Shown: piece after piece, positions 1-7,380 of the stretch
Layout of the letters: every line of letters begins with the position of its first letter
Position numbering within the stretch: the first letter of the stretch is position 1
Origin: CAZFLM01 sp964519955
GTDB lineage: Bacteria > Armatimonadota > Chthonomonadetes > Chthonomonadales > CAJBBX01
Direction: 5' to 3'
Assembly (NCBI GenBank): GCA_964519955.1
Contig: CAZFLM010000002.1
Coordinates: forward strand, 62,001-126,000
DNA: 64,000 nucleotides
Notes under the pieces: generated by a model
What the model was told of the DNA's origin: nothing
The model's database searches: none
What the model saw: only the letters and a program-made list of their open reading frames with translations
Program-made: the position numbers and the translations under genes

Positions 1-459
1 TACGCGCTGCAAGACACGATCACACCCGTCGTCATCGGCACGGGTGTCACCCTGGTGTTCCTTCCGCTCAACTGGCTCTTCATGACCGGCCTGGGCCTTG
101 GCATCCGAGGGCTCGCGCTGGCGACAACGGTGGCGGCGATCCTCCACTCCATCGTCATGCTGGCCGTCCTGCGCCGCCGCCTCAATGGGTTCGACGGAAG
201 GCGCCTGGCGCTGTCGGTGGCTCGTGTTGTCGTGGCCTCGACCGCCGCAGGTCTGGCCTGCTGGGCTGCCACGGGCGCCATCGAGCACCTGCTGGGAGCG
301 TCCGGCACCATGATGCACGTGAAGGCCGTGGCCGCTGCGGAACTGCTGGCAGGTGCGGCGGCCTGTGGCCTGGTGTACGTCGGGTGCTGCGTCCTGCTCA
401 GGACCCAGGAACTGCGCGAGGCGGCCGGCCTGCTGCGGCGACGCCGGGCCGCCGCCTGA
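1..459 (+). CDS. murJ: Lipid II flippase MurJ, C-terminal part (5' end outside window)
   Basis: The frame is open from base 1 and gives 152 residues of a polytopic membrane protein ending in an Arg-rich tail (GLLRRRRAAA). The first visible residues, YALQDTITPVVIG, match the YALKDTRTPV segment found in the C-terminal half of MurJ/MviN proteins. At least three hydrophobic segments follow. MurJ flips lipid II across the inner membrane for peptidoglycan synthesis. Only about the last 30% of the usual 500-residue protein is here, so the N-terminal half, which holds the key charged residues of the cavity, cannot be checked. A related MOP-superfamily O-antigen flippase is the main alternative. Confidence 0.8.
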   Translation, partial: YALQDTITPVVIGTGVTLVFLPLNWLFMTGLGLGIRGLALATTVAAILHSIVMLAVLRRRLNGFDGRRLALSVARVVVASTAAGLACWAATGAIEHLLGASGTMMHVKAVAAAELLAGAAACGLVYVGCCVLLRTQELREAAGLLRRRRAAA

Positions 460-505
460 GGGTTGCCGCCCCGGCTGAACAATCCCTGTCGCATGGCGTC
501 TGTAG

Positions 506-537
506 CTCCAGCGGGCAGCCCCCGAGCCCGGCTGGAG
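506..537 (+). promoter_or_regulatory. Hairpin overlapping the ribosome binding site of the following gene
   Basis: CTCCAGC (506-512) pairs with GCTGGAG (531-537) and the stem continues as GGGC/GCCC (513-516/526-529) with one bulged G. The right arm contains the GGAGG Shine-Dalgarno of the ATG at 545. It could act as a murJ terminator, although no T-tract follows, or as a hairpin that hides the ribosome binding site. Confidence 0.45.
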
Positions 538-544
538 GCTTAAC

Positions 545-1621
545 ATGAGACTGCGACCCCCTGCTCTTGCCATCGCGGCGGGCGCTGCAGCGATCGTGGC
601 CCTTAGCGTCGTGCTTGCCCACAGCCAGGCCGCAGCCACCCTCGACAGGACCGCCGCTTACAAGCCTGACGCGGGACCATACCGCGTCAGGACGATCGAA
701 ACCACGGTGCTCCACGACACGAAGCGCGGCAAGGATCTGGCCGTGAAGGTGTACCACCCCGACGCGCCCGGCCCATTCCCGGTCATCGTGTTCTCGCACG
801 GCTTCGGCGGGTCGAAGGAGGGCGCGCCGCAGCTTGGCGAGTACTGGGCCAGCCACGGCTACGTCACGCTGCACCCCACCCATGCCGACTCGGGCGCCAT
901 CGGAGAGATCCTACGAGCGCGCCTCTCCGGACAGCGGCTGCGAGACGGCGTCGAGAAGGGCATCAACGCGCCAGATGCTCTGGCGAACCGGGCCAGGGAC
1001 GTCTCGCTGGTCATCGACTCGCTGCGGGAGATTGAGAAGCGGCACCCAGAGCTTGCGGGACGTTTGGACCGCGGACGCATCGGGGTTGGCGGTCACTCCT
1101 TCGGCGCCGGCACCGCCACCGTCATCGGTGGAGCTGCGCTCACGCCGCCCGGCGTCACCAAGCCGCTCAGCCTCGCAGACAAGCGCGTCGCGTGCGTGCT
1201 GGCGCTCTCGGGCCAGGGCAAGGGCCAGATGGGCTTCACCGCGGACTCCTGGAAGGGCATCCGCGTCCCGTTCATGTCGATGACCGGCAGCAAGGACATG
1301 GGCATGAACCAGGGCGGCCCGAACTGGAAGCGCGAGGCGTTCGACGGCGCTCCGTCGGGCGGCAAGTACCACGTCTACATCGAGGGCGCGACGCATGCCT
1401 CGTTCGTGGGCAACCGGTCCGACGAGGTACGTCGCGGGCTCCTTGGCCGGCGCACGAACGCCAGCCGGGCCAGCAGCGGCGCCGTCTTCGGCTCCGTGAA
1501 GTGCGCGTCGCTCGCGTTCTGGGACGCCCACCTGAAGCGCGACGCCGCGGCGAGGAAGTGGCTGGCATCCGACGCCCTGACCACGTGCAGCCGCGGGATT
1601 GCCGGCCTGTCGCGCAAGTAG
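545..1621 (+). CDS. Secreted alpha/beta hydrolase (chlorophyllase/PAF-acetylhydrolase-like)
   Basis: The protein has 358 residues with an N-terminal hydrophobic signal segment (about residues 7-27, ending near AHSQAAA). It shows the alpha/beta-hydrolase pattern: an oxyanion-loop HGFGG after VIVFS, a nucleophile elbow GHSFGAG near residue 182, a candidate acid in MTGSKDMG and a candidate base in GATHASF. This layout is typical of the chlorophyllase-like or PAF acetylhydrolase-like esterases found in secreted form in heterotrophic bacteria. The start is set by GGAGG six bases upstream of the ATG, inside a hairpin. Substrate is not predictable. There is no obvious operon partner downstream. Confidence 0.8.
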   Translation: MRLRPPALAIAAGAAAIVALSVVLAHSQAAATLDRTAAYKPDAGPYRVRTIETTVLHDTKRGKDLAVKVYHPDAPGPFPVIVFSHGFGGSKEGAPQLGEYWASHGYVTLHPTHADSGAIGEILRARLSGQRLRDGVEKGINAPDALANRARDVSLVIDSLREIEKRHPELAGRLDRGRIGVGGHSFGAGTATVIGGAALTPPGVTKPLSLADKRVACVLALSGQGKGQMGFTADSWKGIRVPFMSMTGSKDMGMNQGGPNWKREAFDGAPSGGKYHVYIEGATHASFVGNRSDEVRRGLLGRRTNASRASSGAVFGSVKCASLAFWDAHLKRDAAARKWLASDALTTCSRGIAGLSRK

Positions 1622-1709
1622 CCCGGCTCGCTGCACCCAGGTAGGAGCCCGCGCGGACGGCGCAGATGGACCGGCGCCGGTCCTGCCTGCTCGCTTAGCT
1701 CGAGGCCCC

Positions 1710-1738
1710 TTGACCAGCCATGCAAGTAGTGATAGACT
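1710..1738 (+). promoter_or_regulatory. Sigma-70-type promoter for the pseudopilin gene
   Basis: TTGACC (1710-1715) and TAGACT (1733-1738) are separated by 17 bases. Transcription would start near 1745, leaving a leader of about 230 bases. This promoter and the leader hairpin are the only features seen in the 355-base gap 1622-1976, apart from a 16-bp palindrome at 1668-1683 (GGACCGGCGCCGGTCC) that may end the upstream transcript. Confidence 0.5.
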
Positions 1739-1744
1739 GAGGCT

Positions 1745-1779
1745 GGTAGTCCTAGGATCTGGTGAGGCCAGATACTGCC
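1745..1779 (+). promoter_or_regulatory. Stem-loop at the start of a long 5' leader
   Basis: GGTAGT (1745-1750) pairs with ACTGCC (1774-1779), and ATCTGG (1757-1762) with CCAGAT (1768-1773), with a six-base one-sided bulge CCTAGG. It lies at the predicted transcript start and could stabilise or regulate the leader. I recognise no riboswitch class. Confidence 0.35.
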
Positions 1780-1976
1780 TGCGCTCTCTCGACGAAGGCG
1801 GTAGCTGTGCGCCATTTGGCAGGACGCCGTTCTCGGCAGAAAGGAGTGGTACCGGAGCCATCTTGCTTGATGTTAGGCAGCGCCGCTTAAGCCGATCGCA
1901 GTGTGTTCGCTGGCCTCTGCCCGAGCCGCGTTCCCGGTGCAGGTGGCCGCACGACCCAGGTGCATGGGAGATATCG

Positions 1977-2777
1977 ATGCGACCAAGAAACGGGTTCACG
2001 CTGATCGAACTGCTTGTGGTTATTGCGATTATCGCCATACTCGCTGCCATCCTGTTCCCTGTGTTCGCACGGGCCAGGGAGTCCGCCCGCAAGACGAGCT
2101 GCCTGAGCAACACGAAGCAGGTGATGCTCGCGATGAAGCAGTACCTGGCCGACTACGACGGCAAGACCCCGCCGAACCGCCAGCCCATCTACCGCTCGGA
2201 CGCGCGCACGGCGGTGTGGGGTGCTCGCTGGGGTTGCTACGACCCGGCCTGGTACGGCGGGGCGCCCGCGGTGTTCCATTGGTACGACATGCTCCGGCCG
2301 TATGCCAAGAGCACCGGCATCCTGCTCTGCCCTTCTCATGACGACCGCGGCTACGGCATCGGAACCGGTAGTCTGCGCGATGCCTACAACCCCTCCAACG
2401 ACATATCCGGCGCCGCCAACATCGCGGGCAACCCGATCCTGCACCCGGACAATGGCCTGAACGAGGCCCGGATCGAGCGGCCGGCCAGCATCATCGAGTC
2501 GTTCGAGACCAACTGGGACTGCCCCGACCTCGGCTGGTGGTCGACGCAGGGCATGGACCTGTGGGTCCACAATGGCACGATGAACGTGGGCTACGCCGAC
2601 GGCCACGCCAAGGCCATCAAGATCTGGAGCACGCTCCGGTTCAAGGACACGGGCAACCTGGCAGACGATCATTGGTGGTCGCCCTACGTCGACTGGGGCT
2701 GGAACGACGCTCAGTGGCTGCGTGACCGCGAGATTGAGTCGATCAACAACATCCGCAGCGGCAACCCGGAGAAATAG
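1977..2777 (+). CDS. Type II pseudopilin-like protein with H-x9-DG C-terminal signature
   Basis: This 266-residue protein begins with a class III prepilin peptide (RNGFTLIELLVVIAIIAIL), with cleavage expected after the Gly and N-methylation of Phe. The hydrophobic helix is followed by a globular domain rich in Trp, Tyr and Asp. Near the end, HNGTMNVGYADG gives the H-x9-DG motif of the DUF1559 family, which is greatly expanded in Planctomycetes and Armatimonadota. The frame is open much further upstream, but the ATG at 1977 gives the canonical leader. It should be inserted in the inner membrane and assembled by a type II secretion or type IV pilus machine. No other pilus gene is in view. Confidence 0.9.
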   Translation: MRPRNGFTLIELLVVIAIIAILAAILFPVFARARESARKTSCLSNTKQVMLAMKQYLADYDGKTPPNRQPIYRSDARTAVWGARWGCYDPAWYGGAPAVFHWYDMLRPYAKSTGILLCPSHDDRGYGIGTGSLRDAYNPSNDISGAANIAGNPILHPDNGLNEARIERPASIIESFETNWDCPDLGWWSTQGMDLWVHNGTMNVGYADGHAKAIKIWSTLRFKDTGNLADDHWWSPYVDWGWNDAQWLRDREIESINNIRSGNPEK

Positions 2778-2792
2778 CGCACGGAATGTGGC

Positions 2793-2829
2793 TGCTGCGG
2801 CCGCCTCAGGTAGCGCGGCGGCCGCAGCA
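2793..2829 (+). terminator. Intrinsic terminator-like hairpin after the pseudopilin gene
   Basis: A perfect 13-bp stem, TGCTGCGGCCGCC (2793-2805) against GGCGGCCGCAGCA (2817-2829), with an 11-base loop starts 16 bases after the stop codon. No long T-run follows (TTCCACA). Confidence 0.6.
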
Positions 2830-2875
2830 TTCCACACTCGCCGCGTCCTTCTTGCCCAGGATAAGCGCCGCAGGC

Positions 2876-2905
2876 TTGACACGACCCCCGAGTTTGCCGT
2901 ATAAA
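2876..2905 (+). promoter_or_regulatory. Promoter of tRNA-Pro
   Basis: TTGACA (2876-2881), an 18-base spacer and TATAAA (2900-2905) match the sigma-70 consensus closely and lie 12 bases before the mature tRNA. Confidence 0.8.
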
Positions 2906-2917
2906 TAACGCTGCGAA

Positions 2918-2994
2918 CGGGGTGTGGCTCAGCTTGGTAGAGCGCGCGGTTCGGGACTGCGAGGTCGGAGGTTCAAATCCTCTCACCCCGACCA
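2918..2994 (+). tRNA. tRNA-Pro (anticodon CGG)
   Basis: The 77-base sequence folds as a cloverleaf. The acceptor stem is CGGGGTG/CACCCCG, and the D arm is GCTC/GAGC. The anticodon stem is CGCGG/CTGCG with one G-T pair, around the loop TTCGGGA (anticodon CGG). The T arm is GGAGG/CCTCT with loop TTCAAAT. The discriminator A is followed by an encoded CCA (2992-2994). It has its own promoter just upstream and a terminator just downstream, so it is a monocistronic tRNA gene. Confidence 0.95.
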
Positions 2995-2999
2995 AGACA

Positions 3000-3029
3000 A
3001 AGGGCGATCGGCATCAGCCGATCGCCTTT
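3000..3029 (+). terminator. Rho-independent terminator of tRNA-Pro
   Basis: GGCGATCGGC (3003-3012) pairs perfectly with GCCGATCGCC (3017-3026) around the loop ATCA, followed by TTTCTGTTGTT. Confidence 0.85.
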
Positions 3030-3085
3030 CTGTTGTTGGTTGTCCAACTTCCAGCCCGCATCCTCGTGCAATTGCGGAAGGGTTG

Positions 3086-3114
3086 TTGACACGCCCTGGC
3101 GAATCTGTTACAGT
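3086..3114 (+). promoter_or_regulatory. Promoter of the LysM/stalk protein gene
   Basis: TTGACA (3086-3091), 17 bases, TACAGT (3109-3114). The ribosome binding site AGGGAGG (3180-3186) lies seven bases before the ATG at 3194. Confidence 0.7.
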
Positions 3115-3193
3115 TATGCGCTGTTTCCGGCACTGCCCGTCGCATCTCGGCGGGCAGCGCGCCTTATACGAAAGTCATCAGGGAGGCGCTTGA

Positions 3194-4795
3194 ATGAAGA
3201 GGTCGGCTTGCGCAATCGGCCTGGCAGCCTTGTGGTGCCTGTCGGGAGCACTCGCACCCAGCACCGCGACCGCTCAGGCCCGGGCGGCAAGCGGGCTGCA
3301 ACTATCGGTGGTGACCCCGGACATGAGCCGCGGCGCCGACACCATCGCCTTGGACGTCTCATACCGGGGCGGCGCGGTCGACACGGTTGAGCTCTATCTG
3401 GATAAGGCCCTGGTGGCCAAGAGGCAGATCGGCTCCTCGCAGACGCGAGGCATGATCTCGTTCCAGCTTGAGACCACCTACCTCACCGAAGGCCCGCACG
3501 ACGCGCTCGTCAAGGCGTATGGCGCGGACGGCAAGGTCGCCGTCATTCCCGTGAAGTTGGCGATCGCTGCGGCGGATCTGTCCGCCCCAGTCCGCATCGC
3601 CTACCCCACGAACGGCATCCAGGTCGCCGGCTCCGTTCCGATCAGGGTCCACCTGGACTCCGACCTGCAGCGCCAGAAGCCCTACGTCACGTTCTTCGTG
3701 GACCGCGAACTCCAGGTCCTCAAGAACTACCCGCCGTATGAGTACATGTGGGATACGACGCGGGTGAACAACGGCTGGCACCTGGTCGAGGCCTGGTCCC
3801 AGGCTGACGGCGGATCGCCCTTCAAGGCGCGCCCCGTCAACGTCAACGTGAACAACCCCACCGGCGAGACCAAGAAGCTCGACACCATCGAGCAGTTGGC
3901 CGGCCCCACGAAGCAGCCCGTGCTTGAGCTGACCCCGGTTGCTCCGAAGGCCAACACCCTCGCCGCTCCGCAGGGCAGCCAGGCGCACTCCGCACCGACG
4001 ACCGATGCGGCCAGCACCCCGCGCATCGCTCTGCCGACGCGCCCCAGCACCGCCGACCGCTCGGTAGCCGCAGAGCCGCGCATTGGTGGGCTCGCGTCCA
4101 GCACCGTACCGCCCACCTCTTTCACCAGCGCGACCGCGCCGGGCGCCAAGCTGGTTGCCCCGGCCCCCCGCATGGTTGGGAGTGTGGTCCTCCAGCCCAA
4201 GACCGGCCTCACGCCGGTCGCGCCGACCGCCGGCCTGCCCACGCTCGAGAGCGCGGCGGCCATGCGTCCGGTCGTGGCGCCCGCGGGCCAGCACAACGGC
4301 GGCACCATCGCCGCTCGGCCCGGTGAGACGCTGCGTAGCCTGAGCCGTCGCACCGGCGCCAGCGTTCACGAGATGGCTCGCCTCAACAGCGTGCGCCCCG
4401 GCGCCCGCCTCACCGGCGGCGAGTCCGTCATCGTGCCGAACTCGTTCGATGTTGCGTTCGACGGCACCCGGATCGCCTTCGATGTGCAGCCGCGCGTCGA
4501 GAACGGCGTGAAGCTGGCTCCGTTCCGCCAGATCTTCGAGCACACCGGCGGCCGGCTGTACTGGTTCGGCGGCTCCGCTCAGACGGTGCGTGCGGTCAAC
4601 AACACGCGCGAGATCGAGATCAAGATCGGCAGCGCCAGCGCCACGGTGAACAACCAGGCGATCACGATGGAGCGCAACGCCTACATCGAGAGCGGCCGCA
4701 CCATCGTGCCGCTGACCTTCGTGCGCGACGCGCTGAACGTGAAGGTCCACTTCGATCCGCAGTCGGGCCGCCTGCTCATCGAGAGCGCCAAGTAG
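3194..4795 (+). CDS. Secreted cell-wall protein: Ig-like domains, LysM and copper-amine-oxidase-N stalk domain
   Basis: The 533-residue protein has a signal peptide (about 1-28, ending TATAQA). Two Ig-like beta domains follow (about 35-120 and 125-220; the second contains an AYPTNG and DSDLQRQKPYVTFFVD pattern). After these comes a Pro/Ala/Thr-rich linker of about 130 residues. A LysM motif sits near residues 369-415 (RPGETLRSLSRRTG... NSVRPG). A C-terminal copper amine oxidase N-terminal-type domain covers about 418-530 (GRTIVPLTFVRDALNVKV). LysM binds peptidoglycan, and the stalk domain is common in secreted envelope proteins, where it does not imply oxidase activity. A structural or adhesive wall role is inferred. 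It is monocistronic, with its own promoter and terminator. Confidence 0.85.
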   Translation: MKRSACAIGLAALWCLSGALAPSTATAQARAASGLQLSVVTPDMSRGADTIALDVSYRGGAVDTVELYLDKALVAKRQIGSSQTRGMISFQLETTYLTEGPHDALVKAYGADGKVAVIPVKLAIAAADLSAPVRIAYPTNGIQVAGSVPIRVHLDSDLQRQKPYVTFFVDRELQVLKNYPPYEYMWDTTRVNNGWHLVEAWSQADGGSPFKARPVNVNVNNPTGETKKLDTIEQLAGPTKQPVLELTPVAPKANTLAAPQGSQAHSAPTTDAASTPRIALPTRPSTADRSVAAEPRIGGLASSTVPPTSFTSATAPGAKLVAPAPRMVGSVVLQPKTGLTPVAPTAGLPTLESAAAMRPVVAPAGQHNGGTIAARPGETLRSLSRRTGASVHEMARLNSVRPGARLTGGESVIVPNSFDVAFDGTRIAFDVQPRVENGVKLAPFRQIFEHTGGRLYWFGGSAQTVRAVNNTREIEIKIGSASATVNNQAITMERNAYIESGRTIVPLTFVRDALNVKVHFDPQSGRLLIESAK

Positions 4796-4821
4796 CTCTC
4801 CGGGCGAACCGAGGAAGCACC

Positions 4822-4850
4822 GAACGGGCGGCCCCAAGGGCCGCCCGTTC
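4822..4850 (+). terminator. Intrinsic terminator after the LysM/stalk gene
   Basis: A 13-bp stem GAACGGGCGGCCC (4822-4834) / GGGCCGCCCGTTC (4838-4850) with a CAA loop. It stands between convergent genes and could serve both strands. Confidence 0.7.
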
Positions 4851-4926
4851 TTCGTGGGCCGCAACAACAAGGCCGGCCACCGGAACCCCGGAGGTCGGCC
4901 TCTCGCTTCCGCGCTTGGCGCTGAGC

Positions 4927-5271
4927 TTACTTCGATGCGGCGGCGGGCGTCTTCGTCTCGGCGGGCTTCGCCTCGCTGGTCTTGGCGGCAGGCGTCTCCG
5001 TCTTGGCGGGCGCTGCGTCGGTGCTGGCGGCAGGCTTCTCCGCCTTGTCCGGCGAAGACCCATTCGTCGAGGTCGACGACTTGCCATTGCCGTTGCGCGC
5101 GTAGTCGTTCACGTAGAAGCCCGGCCCTTTGAACATGATGCCCACGGGATACACGAGTTTCCGCAACTCGCCGCCGCAGTCCTCATGGATCGTCAGGGCA
5201 TCTTCCGTGATCCGCTGGAACACCTCGAATTGCTCGTTGCACCGCGTGCACTGGTAGCCGTACGTTGGCAT
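4927..5271 (-). CDS. FmdB-family zinc-ribbon protein with Ala/Thr/Lys-rich tail
   Basis: The 114-residue protein starts MPTYGYQCTRC, the hallmark of FmdB-type regulatory zinc ribbons; the frame continues upstream but this ATG is the family start. The first knuckle is CTRC. The second, normally CPxCG, is HEDCGGE, so one Cys is missing and His may replace it as ligand. GIMFKGPGFYVNDY follows, typical of the family. The last 45 or so residues are low-complexity (KPAAST..., AKTETPAAKT). The role of FmdB-like proteins is unclear in most bacteria; transcriptional or nucleic-acid binding roles have been suggested. It is divergent from the gene at 5370. Confidence 0.85.
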   Translation of the reverse strand: MPTYGYQCTRCNEQFEVFQRITEDALTIHEDCGGELRKLVYPVGIMFKGPGFYVNDYARNGNGKSSTSTNGSSPDKAEKPAASTDAAPAKTETPAAKTSEAKPAETKTPAAASK

Positions 5272-5369
5272 AATCCGACCTAACCTCCGACAACTAAGCT
5301 TGACCGTTCGTCTTAATACGATACCCGATGGAGGCGAACGACTCAAGCACTCTCACAAGGCGAGTGCTA

Positions 5370-5747
5370 ATGGAGAACGCGATCCTGGTACTGTCCGTCC
5401 TCTGCCTGCTCCTCTTTGCCCTGCTCGTCCGCGCCCAGCGCCAGGCGGACCGCGCCAGGAACGACCTCGACGCCGAGCGCTCGCGCCAGCGGAGCATCTC
5501 CACGGTCTACGGGCGCATCACGGAGCAGTGGTTCCCGCTCATGGACAGGTATCCATACGACTCGCAGGGATTCCGGTTCCTGGGCACCCCGGTCGACGGC
5601 GTGCAGTTCGAGGAGGACCGGATCGTCTTCTGCGAGTTCAAGACCAACCAGTCCAGCCTGTCGCCCGTCCAGCAGCGCATCAAGCGGCTCGTCCAGGGCG
5701 GCAAGGTCTACTGGGAGGAGTTCAACTTCGTGCCGGACCGCGACTGA
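5370..5747 (+). CDS. Membrane-anchored Holliday-junction-resolvase-like (Endonuc_Holl) protein
   Basis: The 125-residue protein begins with one transmembrane helix (AILVLSVLCLLLFALLVRA), then a basic/acidic helical stretch. A compact domain follows, with IVFCEFKTNQSSLSPVQQRIK and GKVYWEEF, the pattern of predicted endonucleases related to archaeal Holliday junction resolvase. The E-F-K of CEFKTN is a candidate for the E-x-K active-site pair. An ATG at 5328 is in frame, but the AAGGCGAG before the ATG at 5370 supports the later start. It lies 15 bases before anmK, so the two are probably co-transcribed. The nuclease role is a family prediction only. Confidence 0.65.
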   Translation: MENAILVLSVLCLLLFALLVRAQRQADRARNDLDAERSRQRSISTVYGRITEQWFPLMDRYPYDSQGFRFLGTPVDGVQFEEDRIVFCEFKTNQSSLSPVQQRIKRLVQGGKVYWEEFNFVPDRD

Positions 5748-5762
5748 ACCGGGAGACACGTC

Positions 5763-6914
5763 ATGCCCCACATGATCGGCCTGATGTCGGGAACCTCCGT
5801 CGATGGCGTCGACGCCGCCCTCGTACACATCGAGGGGAGCGGCCGGTCCATCCGAGTGCGCGTCCTGGCGCACACGTGCGTGCCCTACTCCGATGCCGAG
5901 CGTTGCGCGATCCTGCGGCTGTGCGACGCCAGCACTTCGGCCGTGCCGGACCTGTGCGTGGCCGGCGAGATGCTGGCCCACCGGTTCGCGGATGCCTCCG
6001 AGGCCGTCGCCAGGCTGGCCGGCGTGCCCCTGGGCGAGGTCTTGGCCATCGCCTCGCACGGCCAGACCGTCTGGCACCAGCCGGCGCTCCGCGAGTTCGG
6101 CGGAGCGGTCTACCGAGGCACGCTGCAGATCGGCTCGGCGGCCGAGCTGGCAGCCCGCACCGGATGCGCCGTGGTCTCCGACTTCCGCTCCGCCGACATG
6201 GCGGCCGGCGGCCAGGGCGCCCCGCTCGTGCCGTATGCGGACTGGGCGCTCCTGACCAGCGTCAGCGAAGCCCGCGCGGTCCAGAACATCGGAGGCATCG
6301 CGAATGTTACCTACCTGCCGCGCGACGCGTCCGTCGATCGGGTCGTCGCGTTCGACACCGGGCCCGGCAACATGGTGATCGATGCGCTCGTGAGGCTGCA
6401 GAGCGGCGGGGCCCGGTCCTGCGACGAGGGAGGACAGACCGCGGCCAGGGGCAAGGTCGACGACGCCCTGCTGAACGAGCTGCTAGAGCATCCCTTCTTC
6501 CGGCAAGCGCCGCCTCGCACTACCGGCAGGGAGGAGTTCGGCGCGGCCTATGCGGCAGACCTGTGGAGTGACGCTGCCCGGCGCGGCATCGCGTACGCGG
6601 ACCTGGTTGCCACGGCGACAGCTCTCACGGCCGAGAGCATCGCCCGCGCCTACCGAGAGCATCTGGGTCAGGTGGACACGGTGGTCGTTGGCGGCGGAGG
6701 CGCACATAACCGAACGCTGATGGCGATGCTCGCGGAGCGGCTTGCGCCCGCGCGCCTGACAACTCATGAGGAGTACGGCATACCCGGCGATGCCAAGGAG
6801 GCGATCGCCTTTGCCATCCTTGGCTATGAGGCGATGATGGAGCGTCCATCCAATGTGCCGTCGGCCACCGGCGCACGACGGCCGGTCATCCTCGGCAGCG
6901 TCACCCGCGTATAG
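5763..6914 (+). CDS. anmK: Anhydro-N-acetylmuramic acid kinase
   Basis: The 383-residue protein starts with MIGLMSGTSVDGVDAALV, the diagnostic phosphate-binding segment of AnmK. It also carries ASHGQTVWH, VVSDFRSADMAAGGQGAPLVP, QNIGGIANVTYLP, FDTGPGNMVIDALV and VVGGGGAHN, in family order and at full length. The enzyme phosphorylates and opens 1,6-anhydro-MurNAc released by lytic transglycosylases, so that it can be recycled through MurNAc-6-P. GGGAG lies nine bases before the ATG. The catalytic Asp is expected in the region after SDFRSAD. murJ is encoded a few kb upstream, but no other recycling gene is adjacent. Confidence 0.95.
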   Translation: MPHMIGLMSGTSVDGVDAALVHIEGSGRSIRVRVLAHTCVPYSDAERCAILRLCDASTSAVPDLCVAGEMLAHRFADASEAVARLAGVPLGEVLAIASHGQTVWHQPALREFGGAVYRGTLQIGSAAELAARTGCAVVSDFRSADMAAGGQGAPLVPYADWALLTSVSEARAVQNIGGIANVTYLPRDASVDRVVAFDTGPGNMVIDALVRLQSGGARSCDEGGQTAARGKVDDALLNELLEHPFFRQAPPRTTGREEFGAAYAADLWSDAARRGIAYADLVATATALTAESIARAYREHLGQVDTVVVGGGGAHNRTLMAMLAERLAPARLTTHEEYGIPGDAKEAIAFAILGYEAMMERPSNVPSATGARRPVILGSVTRV

Positions 6915-6940
6915 CCTGACCCGCGGGCTGCCCGGCGGCG

Positions 6941-7162
6941 CTACGCCGCATCGGCAAGCTCGCCGTCCGCAACGCGCTGGATCGACACGACGTGATCCAG
7001 GTTGAGGTCGCAGTCGTCGAGGATCACCAACGCGCCGTAGAGTGGCACGAACGTGACGTCGTGGACGCTGGACACGGCGCTCTGCTCGACGCCGCTTCTG
7101 TCGCGCCACACCAGCGCGCAGGTCGACCCGACCAGCCTCTTTGCTTCAGATACGCTCACCAT
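6941..7162 (-). CDS. Small hypothetical protein, SH3-barrel-like
   Basis: I do not recognise a family for this 73-residue protein (MVSVSEAKRLVGSTCALVWR...). The alternation of short hydrophobic stretches (CALVWRD, VTFVPLYGALVILDD, LDHVVSIQRV) suggests a small beta barrel. The start at 7162 is preceded by TAGGGGGTTGTTCG on the minus strand, which contains a plausible ribosome binding site. It converges on anmK. Function unknown. Confidence 0.5.
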   Translation of the reverse strand: MVSVSEAKRLVGSTCALVWRDRSGVEQSAVSSVHDVTFVPLYGALVILDDCDLNLDHVVSIQRVADGELADAA

Positions 7163-7314
7163 CGAACAACCCCCTACGCGTGCCGATTCCGCGCCTCCCA
7201 TCGCTTCACGACCGCTGAACGAGCGATCCGGCCAACGCACGCAGATATACCGGTTGTTCCCGATATGGCCCTGGTATCGAACAAGAACCTGTGGGCTTGC
7301 GGGGGCAAACGTGC

Positions 7315-7355
7315 GCGAGGGCCCTGTTGACGGTGATGCCCGCCAGGGCCCTCGC
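7315..7355 (-). terminator. Terminator hairpin downstream of the beta-rich secreted protein gene
   Basis: A 12-bp stem GCGAGGGCCCTG (7315-7326) / CAGGGCCCTCGC (7344-7355) with a 17-base loop, 25 bases past the stop codon of the minus-strand gene ending at 7381. Confidence 0.5.
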
Positions 7356-7380
7356 CGCACAGACTAGCCGGTGCCTCGCG

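Noticed and set aside
1739..1976. A c-di-GMP or other riboswitch in the pseudopilin leader
   Set aside because: The conserved bases of the GEMM motif are not present; only a simple hairpin is seen.
3359..4870. A minus-strand frame of 503 codons across the LysM/stalk gene
   Set aside because: It runs through the terminator and has no recognisable domain; the plus-strand gene has promoter, ribosome binding site, signal peptide and domains.
5300..5322. TTGACC and TACGAT as a promoter before the nuclease-like gene
   Set aside because: The spacer is only 11 bases.
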